64,000 nt of DNA, taken from Charina bottae. Its lineage: Eukaryota > Chordata > Lepidosauria > Squamata > Charinaidae. The stretch lies in the NCBI GenBank assembly GCA_023362775.1, contig JALMGJ010000029.1:6669268-6733267 (forward strand), written 5' to 3'. Position 1 is the first letter of the stretch, and the number at the start of each line of letters is the position of its first letter. Position numbers and translations under genes: made by a program. The notes beneath the pieces are model-generated. The model did no database searches and was not told the origin of the DNA. It was given only the letters and a program-made list of their open reading frames with translations. Positions 1 to 11,221 of the stretch are shown here, piece by piece.

Positions 1-59
1 GGCAAACAACATTTGCCAGACTTCATTGCAGTTCTCTACTAAATGTTTACCAATGGAGG

Positions 60-289
60 GAGAGCCGCAGACTGGACAACCAGCATGTAAAAGGTATGTC
101 AGCCCACAGAGGGAGGGAGGGTGTGGGAAACGTTTCAGAAGGGACCCTCCCTAGTTTTCCGGAGGGTAAAAGGAGAGGAGGGGAGAAATGCTTTCAGTCT
201 TGCAAGATTCTGCCAATGTCACCTTACAATAAACATAGAGCTAGCACTCCTGGGTGTGCTTCTCGTCTGGACTACCTCGCAGGGCTAAC
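60..289 (+). mobile_element. LTR-like fragment, 3' part
   Basis: Similar to 42440-42672 and to both arms of 52025-52450. Shared landmarks in order are a GCAGACTGGACAAC block, ACCCTCCCTAG, a GGGGAGA purine run, CTTGCAAGATTCTG, a poly(A) signal AATAAA near 229, and an end near GGACTACCTCGCAGGGCTAACA. The order (promoter-like region, poly(A) signal, short tail ending in CA) suggests an LTR, but no internal retroviral or Gypsy coding was found, so the superfamily is unknown. Confidence 0.5.
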
Positions 290-595
290 AATGGTACAGC
301 CTCTCCTTTGCATACAGATGATCTCAGGTGTAATACTTAACCTCTCCTTAGGGCTGGGAAAAAAATCCACTATGAAAGCTGTTGCTAACCTGTGTAGAAA
401 ATAATGAACCAGATGGACCAGGATCCAACTTGTTATAAGGTAGCTTCCCATGTTCCTGTTCTTGAATATGCGTCCCTTTTCCTGACAAATCATGGAAGGT
501 TGTTAAATTTATGAAACAAGGTGGTGTTCCTATATCTTTCTCTCTAGTTTATGAAAAAGTGGTAATCGTTTTTCATTCATCTAATAAAAAAGTAG

Positions 596-1023
596 CCTTC
601 CTTCCTCCCTCCCTCCCTCCCTCCTTCCCCTCTATTCCTTCCTTCCTTCCTTCCTTCCTTCCTTCCTTCCTTCCTTCCTTCCTTCCTTCCTTCCTTCCTT
701 CCCCTCTAATTCTCTTTCCTTCTTTCCTTTCCTTTCCTTCCTTCCTTCCTTCCCCTCTAATTCTCTTTCCTTCCTTCCTTCCTTCCTTCCTTCCTTCCTT
801 CCTTCCTTCCTTCCTTCCTTCCTTCCTTCCTTCCCCTCTAATTATTTTTCCTTCCTTCCTTCCTTCCTTCCTTCCTTCCTTCCTTCCTTCCTTCCTTCCT
901 TCCTTCCTCTCTAATTATCCTTCCTTCCTTCCTTCCTTCCTTCCTTCCTTCCTTCCTTCCTTCCTTCCTTCCTTCCCTCCCTCCCTCCCTCCCTCCCTCC
1001 CTCCCTCCCTCCCTCCCTCCCTC
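596..1023 (+). repeat. (TTCC)n / (CCCT)n polypyrimidine microsatellite
   Basis: About 430 bp of almost pure pyrimidine, mainly CCTT units with short CCCTCTAATT interruptions at several points and a CCCT-rich end. The repeat happens to be open in one frame, giving a meaningless Pro/Ser/Phe/Leu peptide. Confidence 0.97.
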
Positions 1024-1794
1024 ATGCTGTAATATGTTATATCACGAAATATGGTATTAAATAAGAAAAATGGATCCGTATATTGTAGCAGCTCATGTTA
1101 CGCTTGCAAATTATCATCAGTTTAACACCTCCCAAATTCCTCCAGATAGTCATGATTTTGCTGCTTATCAATTACTTTCTGGGCTCCATTCAGCATGTTA
1201 ACTGTTGCCTTTTAAGACGTAATCAGCCACAGTCCAGCTCATTTGAGAATCAGCCCGCTGCTCCTAGGGATAGGCTGGTACCATGTAGGTCAAAGCCCTA
1301 TCTATTGGGGTGTCCCCCACCCTCATGAGGTCTATCAAGTTCCTCCTCAGTGGGGGGAATTCTGCTAGGCATTTGAATTAGCTATTGCTGGAATGTGTAT
1401 CCCACGCTACAAATTATTTATCAAAGTGGCTTACAACAGAATAATTGCATATAATAAACAAACCAACAAACTAAACAGGATGAAAATATAACAATATAAA
1501 TAACAATAAAGAACTGACTCCCACCAAATAAGATGCCCCTCTTCAAAAAGCATTCCAGAAAAAGGGTATCATGCAGTTGTAGGGTCCAATCACATGTCCT
1601 TTGCTTTTAACCACTCTGGGACTTCCAACATGGAAGGCAACATAATTTTCCATTTTTTTAAAAAAAAAATCTGTTTCCAACATCATATTTCTAGATCCCT
1701 GAATTGTGGAAAAACATCAATTCCTTTTTGAACTTTCTCCTTCTCTAAACCCAAAGTTGTTTACCTCCATTTGCTACAATCGAACACTATTTAA

Positions 1795-1880
1795 GGTTGC
1801 AATTCTATAATTATTTACTAGGTGTATGCTCTATTGAATTCAGTGGGCCTTTTTTTTTCATATACCTGTTTAAGATTCCT
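1795..1880 (+). repeat. Possible degenerate dispersed repeat
   Basis: The block from GGTTGCAATTCTATAA through TATTGAATTCAGTGGGCC resembles an abundant reptilian short repeat built around a TTGAATTCAATGGG palindrome. It is old and lacks clear ends, so this is tentative. Confidence 0.3.
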
Positions 1881-2325
1881 TAAGCCAATTGAAATCAATA
1901 GCCGTAAATGTGCTAGGCCATTGCTCATGATCATGGAAATCTACAAGAATATTTCCAGATTCAGGATTTGTGACCAATTTGTGACCAAACTTTCAAGTTT
2001 TCTGGCAATTTCTCTCTACGCACAGCAGGTAACCTGAGGTTTTATTCTTGATGCTATAATTGTGCCAACGTTCGAACATAGCAGTGTGTTCTTAGTTTAA
2101 AACACACCATTTGCGTTCACAGGAGACACAAACACAGAATTTTAATAATGCTGGGAAAATTCGCTTCTAAATGTTCTTACTCTGCTTCCGTTGAAATACG
2201 GTTTCATTATGTGGTCTGACTAATTCGATAACATAAACCTCGAAAAGTGTTACAGTTGACAGTTCCTGTCCACATACTTTTTTTGGGGGGTGGGGGAAAC
2301 CAGAACTTGAACAATCGCTCTCTTG

Positions 2326-2712
2326 GGATTATCTCACGGGGTCTCTGAAGCATGCCTTCTCTGCAGCAGCGCCTGCCCTGTGGAATATCCTTCCCCCAGA
2401 GTTAAGACAGTCCACCTCGCTCCTGGGCTTCAGGAAACAACTTAAAACTTGGCTCTGCCAACAGGCCTGGGGCGGTAAGGAGGGCAGAAACTCCTAGGGA
2501 TGGCTAGTATAGTAAGATAGTCCTAGAATAGCCCTTCCAAGGCTGAAAGAACACATCGCCTTCTTAATTTTTATATGTATGGTATTTTAAATGGTCATTT
2601 TAATGTTTTAATCTTTAATATTTGTAATTTTGATGATTTGTAAACCGCCCAGAGTCCCTTGAGGGAGTTGGGCGGTGAGAAATCGAATCAATCAAGCAAT
2701 CAATCAATCAAT
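2326..2712 (+). mobile_element. L2-like LINE 3' end
   Basis: The 5' part matches the C-terminal coding end of the L2 copy at 18899-20798 (codons for FSAAAPALWNILPPELR and KTWLCQQAW-type residues). The 3' UTR follows, with the hallmark pair ACCGCCCAGAGTCCC and GGGCGGTGAGAAAT and a (CAAT)n tail. It is 5'-truncated. Confidence 0.8.
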
Positions 2713-4130
2713 AATCTCTTGATATTATTTGAACATAAAACACAAAAAACGCTGCAATAACGTTAATTTGAGAACAACCCTCTGCAGTTGGGTACTGTAG
2801 TTATAAAAATAAAATTGTTATAAAAAGGGAAAGTTATAAATAGACACTTGTGGCTCCCTTCGTCAGCCTTGTGCTGTATTTTTAAATTATATGTTGTCTT
2901 GGAGGGCAAGTTCAGCCAAAGGTGGAAGCTCTTGATGGAACAAGCTAACGCTCCAATGTAGAAGAAGACTACCTAAAACATGATACACCAATTTTTCCCA
3001 TCCCATGTTCTCCATGTATTTTGGAATTATGGATTTCAGAATTCACAGCCAACATGGCCCAACTGGTAGGCGTTCTAGGAGTCACGGTGCCAGCAAATCT
3101 AGAAGCCTTTTGTTCTATATTTCTCATATCCCACAGTCTTTTCTGAGTTTCCAATACTGTAGGTCACAGTTCTCTGTTATGATAACTGCTGCCTGGAACT
3201 ATGCACACTCCAATTCCAAATTATTATTATTTCCCCTAAGATCATGGATGTGTGATTGCTCAGTAGCAAAAGAGAACAATTTGGTGAACCCTGGAAAGTG
3301 TGACAGTATTTTTTTAATTTCTTCTGCAGCTTAGAGGAACCTTGAGAGACTGACTTGTATGGCATTTGCATACTGGAACGGGCACTGCAAATTGGTAGGA
3401 GAAATTATGCAAACCAGGCCTATCTGTAAAAATAGAAGGCAATATATTATGGCCTGGGTTTTAAAATGAATTGCAGGCAGTTATTTTAACTGTAAGGGAA
3501 ACCTTCTGTTTGCTTTCTCTTGTGCAGAGGCACGAGTGAAAAATTAAATGTAACAAAGCAACGGAAATGTTGCAGCTAATGAGATGAGAGCCAATAAAAT
3601 AGGAACATCTGCTGACTTCTGTATCAACAGATCAGTTTCCAATATAACAAAAAATGACCCAAGGACACTTAGTCTTAGAGTGAACCGAAGAAATAATGCA
3701 TGTTTGATTGATTATCATTTTTATGTTATGCTGCACTTTCTAAAATCAAAATTTTAAAATAGGGATTAGGACTATAGTTGAACCACTTCTTAGCAACAGA
3801 TGAGATTTAGTATTATATACGTACATCATGTCAACTTTTTGCCATTATTTTATTATTTTCTAATGGGTTAAACTATCTTTCTGCCAAATAAACTCAAGGG
3901 GGAATTAGCAGAATTTGAAACAATATGCAATAGTTGGAAATGCAAATGCGTAATAGTTTAAAAAACAAACAAAAAACCCAAGGAACTTATAAAATTAAAA
4001 TGTGGCAGATGGTAAAAATAAATAAATAAATTTCTCTAAGAGGCAAACGAAACGTGACAGATTCCATCCACTGGCAAAAACTAAAGAAAGATGCTGAGCA
4101 GGCAGTGGCATCCATGATGATGAGTGTGTG

Positions 4131-4275
4131 TTTGTGTCAAAAGAAGTCAAGATGGCAACTGTGTCTGTGTGACTGAAGCCATGACCCTTTTATACATGGG
4201 CAGGGTTTCAATCACGTAGAAGCAGCTGCCATCTTGACATTTTTGACAACCGCAGCCTGTGGACGCTCCTGTTAG
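4131..4275. mobile_element. Inverted-repeat MITE-like element, unnamed family (copy 1)
   Basis: The ends are inverted copies of one another: AGTCAAGATGGCAACTG on the left and CAGCTGCCATCTTGACATTT on the right. An internal TGAAGCC...GGTTTCAATCA pair also mirrors. Related copies are at 11472-11560, 30676-30805, 51790-51960 and 57230-57392. No coding is present and the superfamily was not identified. Confidence 0.55.
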
Positions 4276-4335
4276 CAGGAGCTCCCATTTGATGGGAGAA
4301 ATGGCCCAGCTATTGGGGAAAGAAATGGTGTAAGA

Positions 4336-4552
4336 CAGAGCTTTCCAAAGTGCTGCCGCTGGCGACACACCCGGCGGCGGCGGCGACACACCTGGCGGCG
4401 GCGGCGACACGCGCGCGCACAGCGGCGGCGCACGGGGGCGTGCGGCGGCGCACGCGTGCATGGCGGCCGCCGTGCACGCGCGCGCCGCTGCTTCCGGGTG
4501 GAGTGGCAACACACCACACTGTGTGTGGCGACACACAGTTTGGAAAGCTCTG
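4336..4552 (+). mobile_element. Non-autonomous hAT-like element, family A (copy 1)
   Basis: The termini CAGAGCTTTCCAAAG and TTTGGAAAGCTCTG are inverted repeats. The element is flanked by a perfect 8-bp duplication GTGTAAGA (4328-4335 and 4553-4560). Eight-bp duplications and CAG-type ends are typical of hAT transposons. The 217-bp interior is non-coding and very rich in CGG and GCGCAC runs plus GGCGACACACC motifs. ORFs here in several frames are by-products of the GC-rich repeat. Confidence 0.9.
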
Positions 4553-4809
4553 GTGTAAGAAATAAGCAAGGAAGGGTTGATATGGCACAGGATGGATTGA
4601 CTGACGGACCGTTTGATTTAAACAATTTGTATGGCCACCCATCTCACAAAAGTGATGCTGGACAGCATAAAAAATTAAAAGCAATAGTTTAGCAAACCAG
4701 CCATAATGCCTGAAGTCATAAACACAAATCCCACTTAAAAAAACCCAACATTAACCAGCAGAGATCACCTAACCATCTGGCCCAAATGTCTGCAGGGTTA
4801 GAGTTAGAG

Positions 4810-6060
4810 TTAGGGTTAGTGCCAGGTCTTTAATGCCTTATGAAAGGCTGTCAGAGTGGGCGCCATCTGGATCTTTGGATACTGTTACATAGGGTGAGCG
4901 ATGCCACAGAGGAGGTACGATTCCTGGGTCCAACAGGATGGCATTGTTTGATGGAAAGGACCCAGATCCCTTCCTGCTGGATGTGGTGGGGTGAGCAGAG
5001 ACAATGGGAGACAGGCAGTCCCACCGATAGCCTGGCCCAATGCCATGTAAGGCTTTACAGGTGATGACCAGCACCTTAAATTGTGCTTGGAAGTCCACTG
5101 GGAGCCCATGTAGCTTGTGGAGCAGTGATGCTATATGGGCATAACAAGAAATGCCCCCAACTGCCTGCATTGCTGCAGTCTGGACCAGCTGCAGCTTCCA
5201 AATGCTCTTCAAGGGCAACCCCATGTAGAGCACAGTAGAGTAATCCAGATGGGAGGTGACTAAGGTGTGAGTCACTAGGAGCACAACATCCTGGTCCAGG
5301 TCCAGGTGCAGTTGGTGTACAAGACGAGCTTAAGAAAAGGTCCTCCTAGCCACAGTGGTCACCTGCTCTTTGAGTAGGAGTCATGAGTCTAGGAGGACCC
5401 CCAAGTTGCACACCAACTCTGACGGAGGAATTGCCTCCCTCATGCAGAGTTAAATTTCTGGAGGGCCTTGAACCAAAGCTTGTTCTCCCCCATCCAAACC
5501 CTCGCAGCCTCCAGGCCCTGGGGAAGCGCTTGGTAGCACCACTTGGCGGCCCAGGGTAGCGATGTGCAACTGGGTATCATCAGCATACTGATGATATCGT
5601 ATCCCAAGCTGATAGATGGCCTCACCCAGTGGCTTCATGTAATGCTAAATAGGAGTGGGAAGAGAGAACGGCCCTGAGGCACCTCACAAGGCAGAGGTCT
5701 TAAGCTCAAACTGGCTCCAGAGAAACCAAGAGAACCAGCACAAGACCATGCCTCCCCTTAGCCCAACCATCCCAAGCCCACCATCGACCAGTACAGCCAA
5801 GGCTGTCTTAGTGCTATGGCCAGGCCTGAATCCTGATGGGAAGAAGTCCAGATAATCTTCTTCTCTTGAGCTGTAGTCCAATCACCTCCTCAACAACCTT
5901 TCTTAAAAAGGTGAGGTTGGAGGCGGAAGAAAATTTTTCAGATCTGTCGGGTCCAAGGCCCCCACAGAGAAACATTCGCCACTACATGGACCCAACCCCT
6001 TGTCCCCTCCCAAGGGTCAGCCAAGTTCCCTCTTTGATTTCCTCTAGTGGAGCTCTATGA
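4810..6060 (-). pseudogene. L2-like LINE reverse transcriptase, decayed
   Basis: On the minus strand, broken frames give successive pieces of an L2-type reverse transcriptase. Near 5684-5881 is a GFRPGHSTKTALAVLVD segment. At 5450-5638 is the catalytic region with YHQYADDTQL (YADD box). At 4838-5284 is a C-terminal segment with LDYSTVLYMGLPLKSIWKLQL and HGLPVDFQAQFKVLVIT. The frame changes several times and stops intervene, so it is dead. It lies about 320 bp from the 75-bp kinase exon. Confidence 0.85.
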
Positions 6061-6380
6061 GTTTCTTATGCTGTTTCATCCCTCAGAGCATCTCTGGAAA
6101 ACAGCAGGCCCTCTGGGATCCACATGTATAGAGAGTCTGCATAGCTGCGATCTGTTTCAAGGCCACTGTTGTTCTCTCATTCCAAGGGATGACTAAAACC
6201 TTGGTCGAACCACATCTAGATATTCAAAGTTCGTTTTATAGTGAAGTTTCACAAAATGAACTCCACAAAGAAATTATCTTGGAGAAAGGATGATTTCCAG
6301 AGTTTTGTAGGATATTGGTACAGACATTATTATGTGCATATTGCCAATTTGATAAAAAGAGTCATTATATCTGATACTCA

Positions 6381-6518
<138 letters not shown>

Positions 6519-6805
6519 TTATCTAAATCAGTGTAGAGGTTGCAGGTTCCATCTACAACTGATCTAGACTTCAGATTTAGCTGCAGCTCTGCAGAAATGC
6601 TAATTAGTCAGTGAATGGGAAAGTATGGCAAGCAATATAATTATATAAAACAAACATTGGAGTAGCTGGTTTTGGCCACATCAGATAATATAATGAGTTA
6701 TAGGAAACACTAATTTTTATACAGCATATTGATTCGTAAGGCATATTGGTTCCATCTTAGATGATGAAAGTAAAGCATGCATGAGTATGAATAGAATGAT
6801 TAGAG

Positions 6806-7076
6806 CAGGGCTTTCCAAAGTTTTCCCGTGGCGACACACCAACCGCCGTTGGTGTGTCGCCGCGGGAAAACCCGGAAGTGCCGCCGTTGCGGCAGCGCGC
6901 AAAAACCCGGAAGCGCTGCTGCCGCTTTCAGGTTTTTGCACGCCGCCGTTGGTGTGTCGCTGCGGGAAAACCCGGAAGCGCTGATGATGATCAGCGCTTC
7001 CGGGTTGTGTGGCGACACACCAGACTGTGTGTGGCGACACACTTTTGTGTGGCGACACACAGTTTGGAAAGCTCTG
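6806..7076 (+). mobile_element. Non-autonomous hAT-like element, family A (copy 2)
   Basis: Ends CAGGGCTTTCCAAAG and TTTGGAAAGCTCTG, with a perfect 8-bp duplication GATTAGAG at 6798-6805 and 7077-7084. The interior has GGCGACACACC motifs and several copies of a GGGAAAACCCGGAAG-type segment in both orientations, so it folds strongly. Non-coding. Confidence 0.9.
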
Positions 7077-7205
7077 GATTAGAGAATGGATTGACACTGA
7101 ACAGGAAGTAAACAAGGAAGTGTGAGGTCTCCATATTGATTTAATGTGGATAAATATTTAAGGAATGCTTCTAGTGATGTTAGAGGTGGATTGGTTAAGG
7201 AGATG

Positions 7206-7345
7206 AATATACTGTATTATTTATTTGTTTATTTGTTTGTTTGTTTATTTATTTATTTATTTATTTTTCAAATTTTTATCACCGCTCATCTCCCCCCTAA
7301 GGAGGGACTCTGGGCAGTTTACAATAAGAATAAAATTTAAAATTC
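7206..7345 (-). mobile_element. L2-like LINE 3' tail fragment
   Basis: A (TTTA/TTTG)n tail is followed by TCACCGCTCATCTCCCCCC and GGGACTCTGGGCAGTTTACA, which is the reverse complement of the L2 3' UTR signature seen at 17030-17369 and 20700-20798. Confidence 0.7.
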
Positions 7346-7686
7346 AATGCAAAGTATAAATAATACATTAAATACAACTGCAACTAGAAGATAAAAATAT
7401 AAAATGCAATACTGTACATGTACTTCTGTATGCAGATGTACCATGTCATTGGCTAAGAACCCAAGTGATTTGCAGCAAACATTAGACAGTGTGAAGCAAT
7501 ACAAAGTATAGATCTGAACATTTTATTTGTTGAGTCAATGTATAGGCCACCTCAATTTTCATAGGAGCTCTAGACAGCATACATAACATCAGACATAAAT
7601 TTAAAACAGCATGAAAAGAAAAGAAAAAAGAAAACCCCAGTCAAACAAACAACAATAGAAATATCAGCCATCAATGTTACAGAAAC

Positions 7687-8032
7687 AGCCTCAGGCATAA
7701 TCTTTCCCCCATCTTCCTCCCTGCTTTGTCTTCTGTGCCTAGGAAGATTAAGACCATTTCGCAAGCTCAACAGCAGCATGGTGATCTTAACGATCCTCCT
7801 TTAGATGATAAAAGGACTTAAAATAACATCTCAAAATAACCATGACCTAGCCCCAGGTGTAAGGTCACACAGCTACCTAGAAACATATTTAGGATTCCCT
7901 TACTAACTTTGCTCAGACTGAAGAAGCTCCTTGGATAAGGAGCGAAACGTTTCCACTGAGAAAATAGAAATCCAGTTGACATGATTCAAGCTACAGACAA
8001 TTCCACCTGGATGACTGAGAACCTTCATAGAC
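7687..8032 (+). mobile_element. Penelope-like element family 1, 3' end
   Basis: Matches the last codons and 3' terminal region of the element at 34288-38060. It starts in the GLRHNLSPIF coding region and ends with the terminal GACATGATTCAAGCTACAG plus the extra tail to CTTCATAGAC. A possible 8-bp duplication AAACAGCC lies at 7683-7690 and 8033-8040. The copy is 5'-truncated, as is usual for PLEs. Confidence 0.88.
7918..7954 (+). ncRNA. Hammerhead ribozyme-like motif (PLE family 1)
   Basis: CTGAAGA is followed by one unpaired base, a 7-bp stem II (GCTCCTT / AAGGAGC, loop GGAT), GAA, the palindromic stem III ACGT, then the cleavage-site base and a stem I strand that pairs only weakly. Hammerheads in PLE terminal repeats are an established class. 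The extra base after CTGAAGA is shared by all three PLE families here. Activity is not known. Confidence 0.7.
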
Positions 8033-8079
8033 AAACAGCCCAACAGTTAGGCAACATATGAATCCTACATCAACATCAA

Positions 8080-8700
8080 AAGTAGACAAAGACCAAGATA
8101 TCTGTATCTGACAAGGGGATGGAGTAAAGACTGCACGTAACACAACATTTGGGGAAAAATAGATTAGGTAGGTGAATTTTTATAGCATATTGACTAAAAA
8201 TAGGAAAATGGGATGGAGAAACTGAGACATGAAAATGATGATAGAGAGGTAGTGAGAACCATGACTCTTCTCTCTTTGTTATGGAGCTGAGAGTTGGATG
8301 TGTCAAGAGAAAAAAAAATAAGTTGAATGCGCTGGCAATTCTTGGGTACTTAAGAAAGATACTGTATATGATAAAACAAGAATAGATGAATGGGTGGTGA
8401 ATGAATGCAGACTGAATACCAAAATGAATGCCCAACATGAAAGAAGTAGCTGAAGTGTTTGATCATACAGAGGGAATGAATGAGGATTGAATTGCAAACC
8501 AGCTACATGAAGGAAGAGTGAATGGGTCATGAGAAAGGCATGTTTGGATGGAGAATCTCAGTAAGAAAAAAGTGAGAAACTTAAAAGATCAAAAGGCAGT
8601 AGATGAAACAAGGTATAGGCATAGCAGAAGCAAGGTTAGCTTGCAAGGAAGGAAAGGTATGGAGAAGTAAAATGAAAGGTGTTGGTGATGGCTATCTTTT
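8080..8700 (+). pseudogene. LINE-derived C-terminal fragment, decayed
   Basis: Broken plus-strand frames read like the tail of a LINE polyprotein: GAESWMCQEKK, then NKLNALAILGYLRKI, then a MKEVAEVFDHTEGMNEDE-like segment. It has many stops. The same kind of fragment lies on the other strand at 15900-16470. The clade was not assigned. Confidence 0.5.
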
Positions 8701-8977
8701 CTTTTTCTTATTGCATTCCTTTACTTTATTTGGCTATGACTTAATCCTCCTCTGTGCTCTGTGCAGTGTTGCTTACTCAAAAGGAGACACCACGAAGGGA
8801 AGGATATGCTTGTATCTATGTATCTATGCATGGTTCTTATATGTCATTCGATCAAGAAGAATCATTATCGCCTGCAACATTCTCATGCGTGCAGAACAAT
8901 TAAACAATTATTTAAAGACAGCTCAAATGAACTAACAGTGATGCTCCTTATTTTAACACAGAAGTCATACTTTAAAC

Positions 8978-9333
8978 CAGGGCTTTCCAAAGTGCCGCTG
9001 CTGGTGATACACCAGCGGCGGCGGCGGCGGCAGTATGGCGGCAGCGCGCGCACGCACGGTGGCAGCGCAGGGGGGTGTGCGGCGGCGCGCGCACGGCAGC
9101 GCCGTGGGGGGGCGTGCGGCGGCACGTGCGCACGTGGCGGCACGGGGTGGCGTGTGGTGGCACACGCATGGCGGCGGCGCGGGGGGTCGTGCGGCGGCAC
9201 GCGCGTGCACGGTGGCGGCGGCAGCCTCCACTAAAACGCGGAAGCACTGATCCCGCGCCGCTGTTGCTGCCACCGTGCACGCTGTGCGTGGCGACACACT
9301 TTTGTGTCGCAACACACAGTTTGGAAAGCTCTG
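8978..9333 (+). mobile_element. Non-autonomous hAT-like element, family A (copy 3)
   Basis: Ends CAGGGCTTTCCAAAG and TTTGGAAAGCTCTG, with a perfect 8-bp duplication CTTTAAAC at 8970-8977 and 9334-9341. The 356-bp interior is an irregular array of GGCGGC, GCACGCACGG and GTGGCACACGC units, which creates long spurious ORFs on both strands. Non-coding. Confidence 0.9.
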
Positions 9334-9794
9334 CTTTAAACTGTAGGTCATCTCTGTCACAAATCCACCTGAGTTTTAGAGTCTGGGCTCATTTTAGTAA
9401 CAACTTCTTAAAAAGAAGCATCATGGCTCGCTGGACCACAGTTTCATTAGCTTCTCATCAGCAAATCCTCTTGCTGGTATTACTGCTTAAACAATTTCCA
9501 GTGTGTACAATTAATTTGCATTAACCCCAAAGTGAGGAATCATTTAGCTGTAAGGAATAAAATATTAATTAAGACAAGCAGGAAATGCCACATAAGAGGA
9601 GACCCTACACAACTACATATAAACAGTTAAATCTGTGCAGATTCCACAGTAAACAGGCAAACACAGCTAATAGGCAATTCCTAAATTTAGGTTGAATACT
9701 AATTAACTGGATACTAATTAACCATTGGAATAGGAAATCTTTCAGCTTGTGGAAATCACATTTTACAACCAGGGTAAGCATGCACACCAAAGTT

Positions 9795-9955
9795 GGGTGT
9801 GGGGAGGAAGATGGTGGCACTATGCTGACCTTGGTTTCTTTTGGGAAAAAAAAGCTAAGCAGGGTTGGATTTGGTTAATACTTGGAGGGGAGGCCACCAG
9901 AGAATCTGAAGGCTGCAGAGCAGATCCTGGGGGAGGCAATGGCAAACCACTTCCA
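9795..9955 (+). mobile_element. 5S rRNA-derived SINE (copy 1)
   Basis: The segment AAGCTAAGCAGGGTTGGA, then TTGGTTAATACTTGGAGGGG and AGGCCACC follows the 5S rRNA internal promoter region (box A, intermediate element, box C), with substitutions. A non-5S body ends in GGCAATGGCAAACCACTTCC. Such 5S-headed SINEs are transcribed by RNA polymerase III. This is a decayed copy, not a 5S gene. Confidence 0.7.
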
Positions 9956-9959
9956 TAAT

Positions 9960-10395
9960 GTATAGTCGAAGGCTTTCACGGCCGGAATCCGATTGTTGTT
10001 GTGGGTTTTCCAGGCTGTGTGGCCGTGTTCTGGCAGATTTGGTTCCTAACGTTTTGCCAGTAACTGTGGCTGGCATCTTCAGAGGACAGGAGCACAAATA
10101 GAAGATTCTCTCTGTGCCCAAGTGGAGGGTGTGTGTTCCTGCTGGTGTTTATAGCCGCTGAGAGGGTGTGTGTCTTCTGTGGGTCATTTACAAGAGATTA
10201 GGAGAGGGTTCTTTGTGGTGATTAGGGGGTGTGGTGCTCTTGTGTGTGGGATTAGCACATCTATTGTGTGAGTAGAATCTATTGTATACAATATACAAAC
10301 AACTCACACAATAGATGTGCTAATCCCACACACGACAGCACCACGCCCCCTAATCACCACAAAAAACCCTCTCCCAATCTCTTGTAAATGACATC
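9960..10395. mobile_element. Penelope-like element family 3, palindromic terminal-repeat insertion
   Basis: The left arm (minus sense) starts GTCGAAGGCTTTCACGGCCG, continues through TTTTCCAGGCTGTGTGGCCG and contains a degenerate hammerhead at 10044-10082. It reaches a centre near 10285. The right arm then mirrors it: CACACAATAGATGTGCTAAT against ATTAGCACATCTATTGTGTG. The right arm ends in an L2 fragment after a short deletion. The 60309-60528 element is a related palindrome. Confidence 0.75.
10044..10082 (-). ncRNA. Degenerate hammerhead-like motif (PLE family 3)
   Basis: On the minus strand CTGAAGA, a GCCAG/CTGGC stem II and ACGT, with stem I TCCT/AGGA, are all present. The invariant GAA after stem II reads AAA, so this copy is expected to be inactive. 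Compare the intact copy at 60364-60402. Confidence 0.6.
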
Positions 10396-10560
10396 TCAGC
10401 GGCTGCATTCTGTACCAGCTGTAGCTTCCGGATATTCTTCAAGGGTAGCCCCATGTAGAGTGCATTACAGTAATCTATATGGGAGACAACCAGGGCATGA
10501 GTGACCGTTCGAAGGGCCTCTCGGTCCAGGAAAGGGCGTAACTGGTGCACAACGCGAAGT
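10396..10560 (-). pseudogene. L2-like LINE coding fragment
   Basis: The minus strand encodes RPFLDREALRTVTHALVVSH, then IDYCNALYMGLPLKNIRKLQ and LVQNAAA. This is the same segment as in the L2 copy near 20040-20180. It is truncated at both ends and abuts the palindromic PLE. Confidence 0.85.
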
Positions 10561-10671
10561 TGAACAAAGCAAATTTAAGGAAATATATGCAGGAAAATGA
10601 AAACCGGCAAGCTCCAACTGCAAATAAGCAGTGCACTCACACAACTCACTCCTTCAGGATATCCTATAGAT

Positions 10672-10792
10672 CAGTGTTTCTCAACCTTGGCAACTTTAAG
10701 ATGTGTGGACTTCAACTCCCAGAATTCCCCAGCCAGCCATGCTGGGAGTTGAAGTCCACACATCTTCAAGTTGCCAGGGTTGAGAAACGCTG
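10672..10792 (+). mobile_element. Palindromic hAT-like MITE, family C (copy 1)
   Basis: Starts CAGTGTTTCTCAACCTTGGC and ends in the mirror GGTTGAGAAACGCTG. The two halves (GTGGACTTCAACTCCCAGAA and its complement) make it nearly one long hairpin. The flanks read CTATAGAT on the left and ATCTATAG on the right, which are inverted rather than direct. Confidence 0.88.
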
Positions 10793-11221
10793 ATCTATAG
10801 ACAGTGCTGAAACAGGTAATTTCTACCTCATAATATCTAGGTTGCCTTAATTGTTTATCCCAATGTTGCTCTGTGATATCTGGTATTTCAAGGCAATTTT
10901 AGATCCAAAGCTAAAAGAGCCCTTTCTCATCCCAAGAGAATTAGAGAAGGACTTTAAATAATCACTGAAATATGTATTTACGTGAGAATCATCACCGTAT
11001 CATTGAGAAACTGAATAAAAAGTATACTGCTCAGTTACCCACTTCTAACTATAAAGGTGCTTTAAAAAAAAATAAAAAAGGGAAGGGTACTGTGGTGAGA
11101 AGCAGGGGATCCTGTTTGTATGAGCTTGATGCCAGATTTGCTACTTTTGTGGGTTCATTTGGATCTGGGACTTCAGCCCTGAGGTCCAAGCTACAAGTGG
11201 ATCCACCAAGGGCATCTGTAG

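Noticed and set aside
511..1032. 173-residue ORF rich in Pro, Ser, Phe and Leu
   Set aside because: It is a translation of the (TTCC)n microsatellite.
4147..4692. Several overlapping Arg/Ala/His-rich ORFs on both strands
   Set aside because: They come from the GC-rich interior of a hAT element with a perfect 8-bp duplication. The same pattern recurs at 6717-7115 and 8761-9524.
4796..4820. Interstitial telomere repeat (GTTAGAGTTAGAGTTAGGGT)
   Set aside because: Only about three or four imperfect units at the edge of an L2 fragment; not enough for a telomeric relic.
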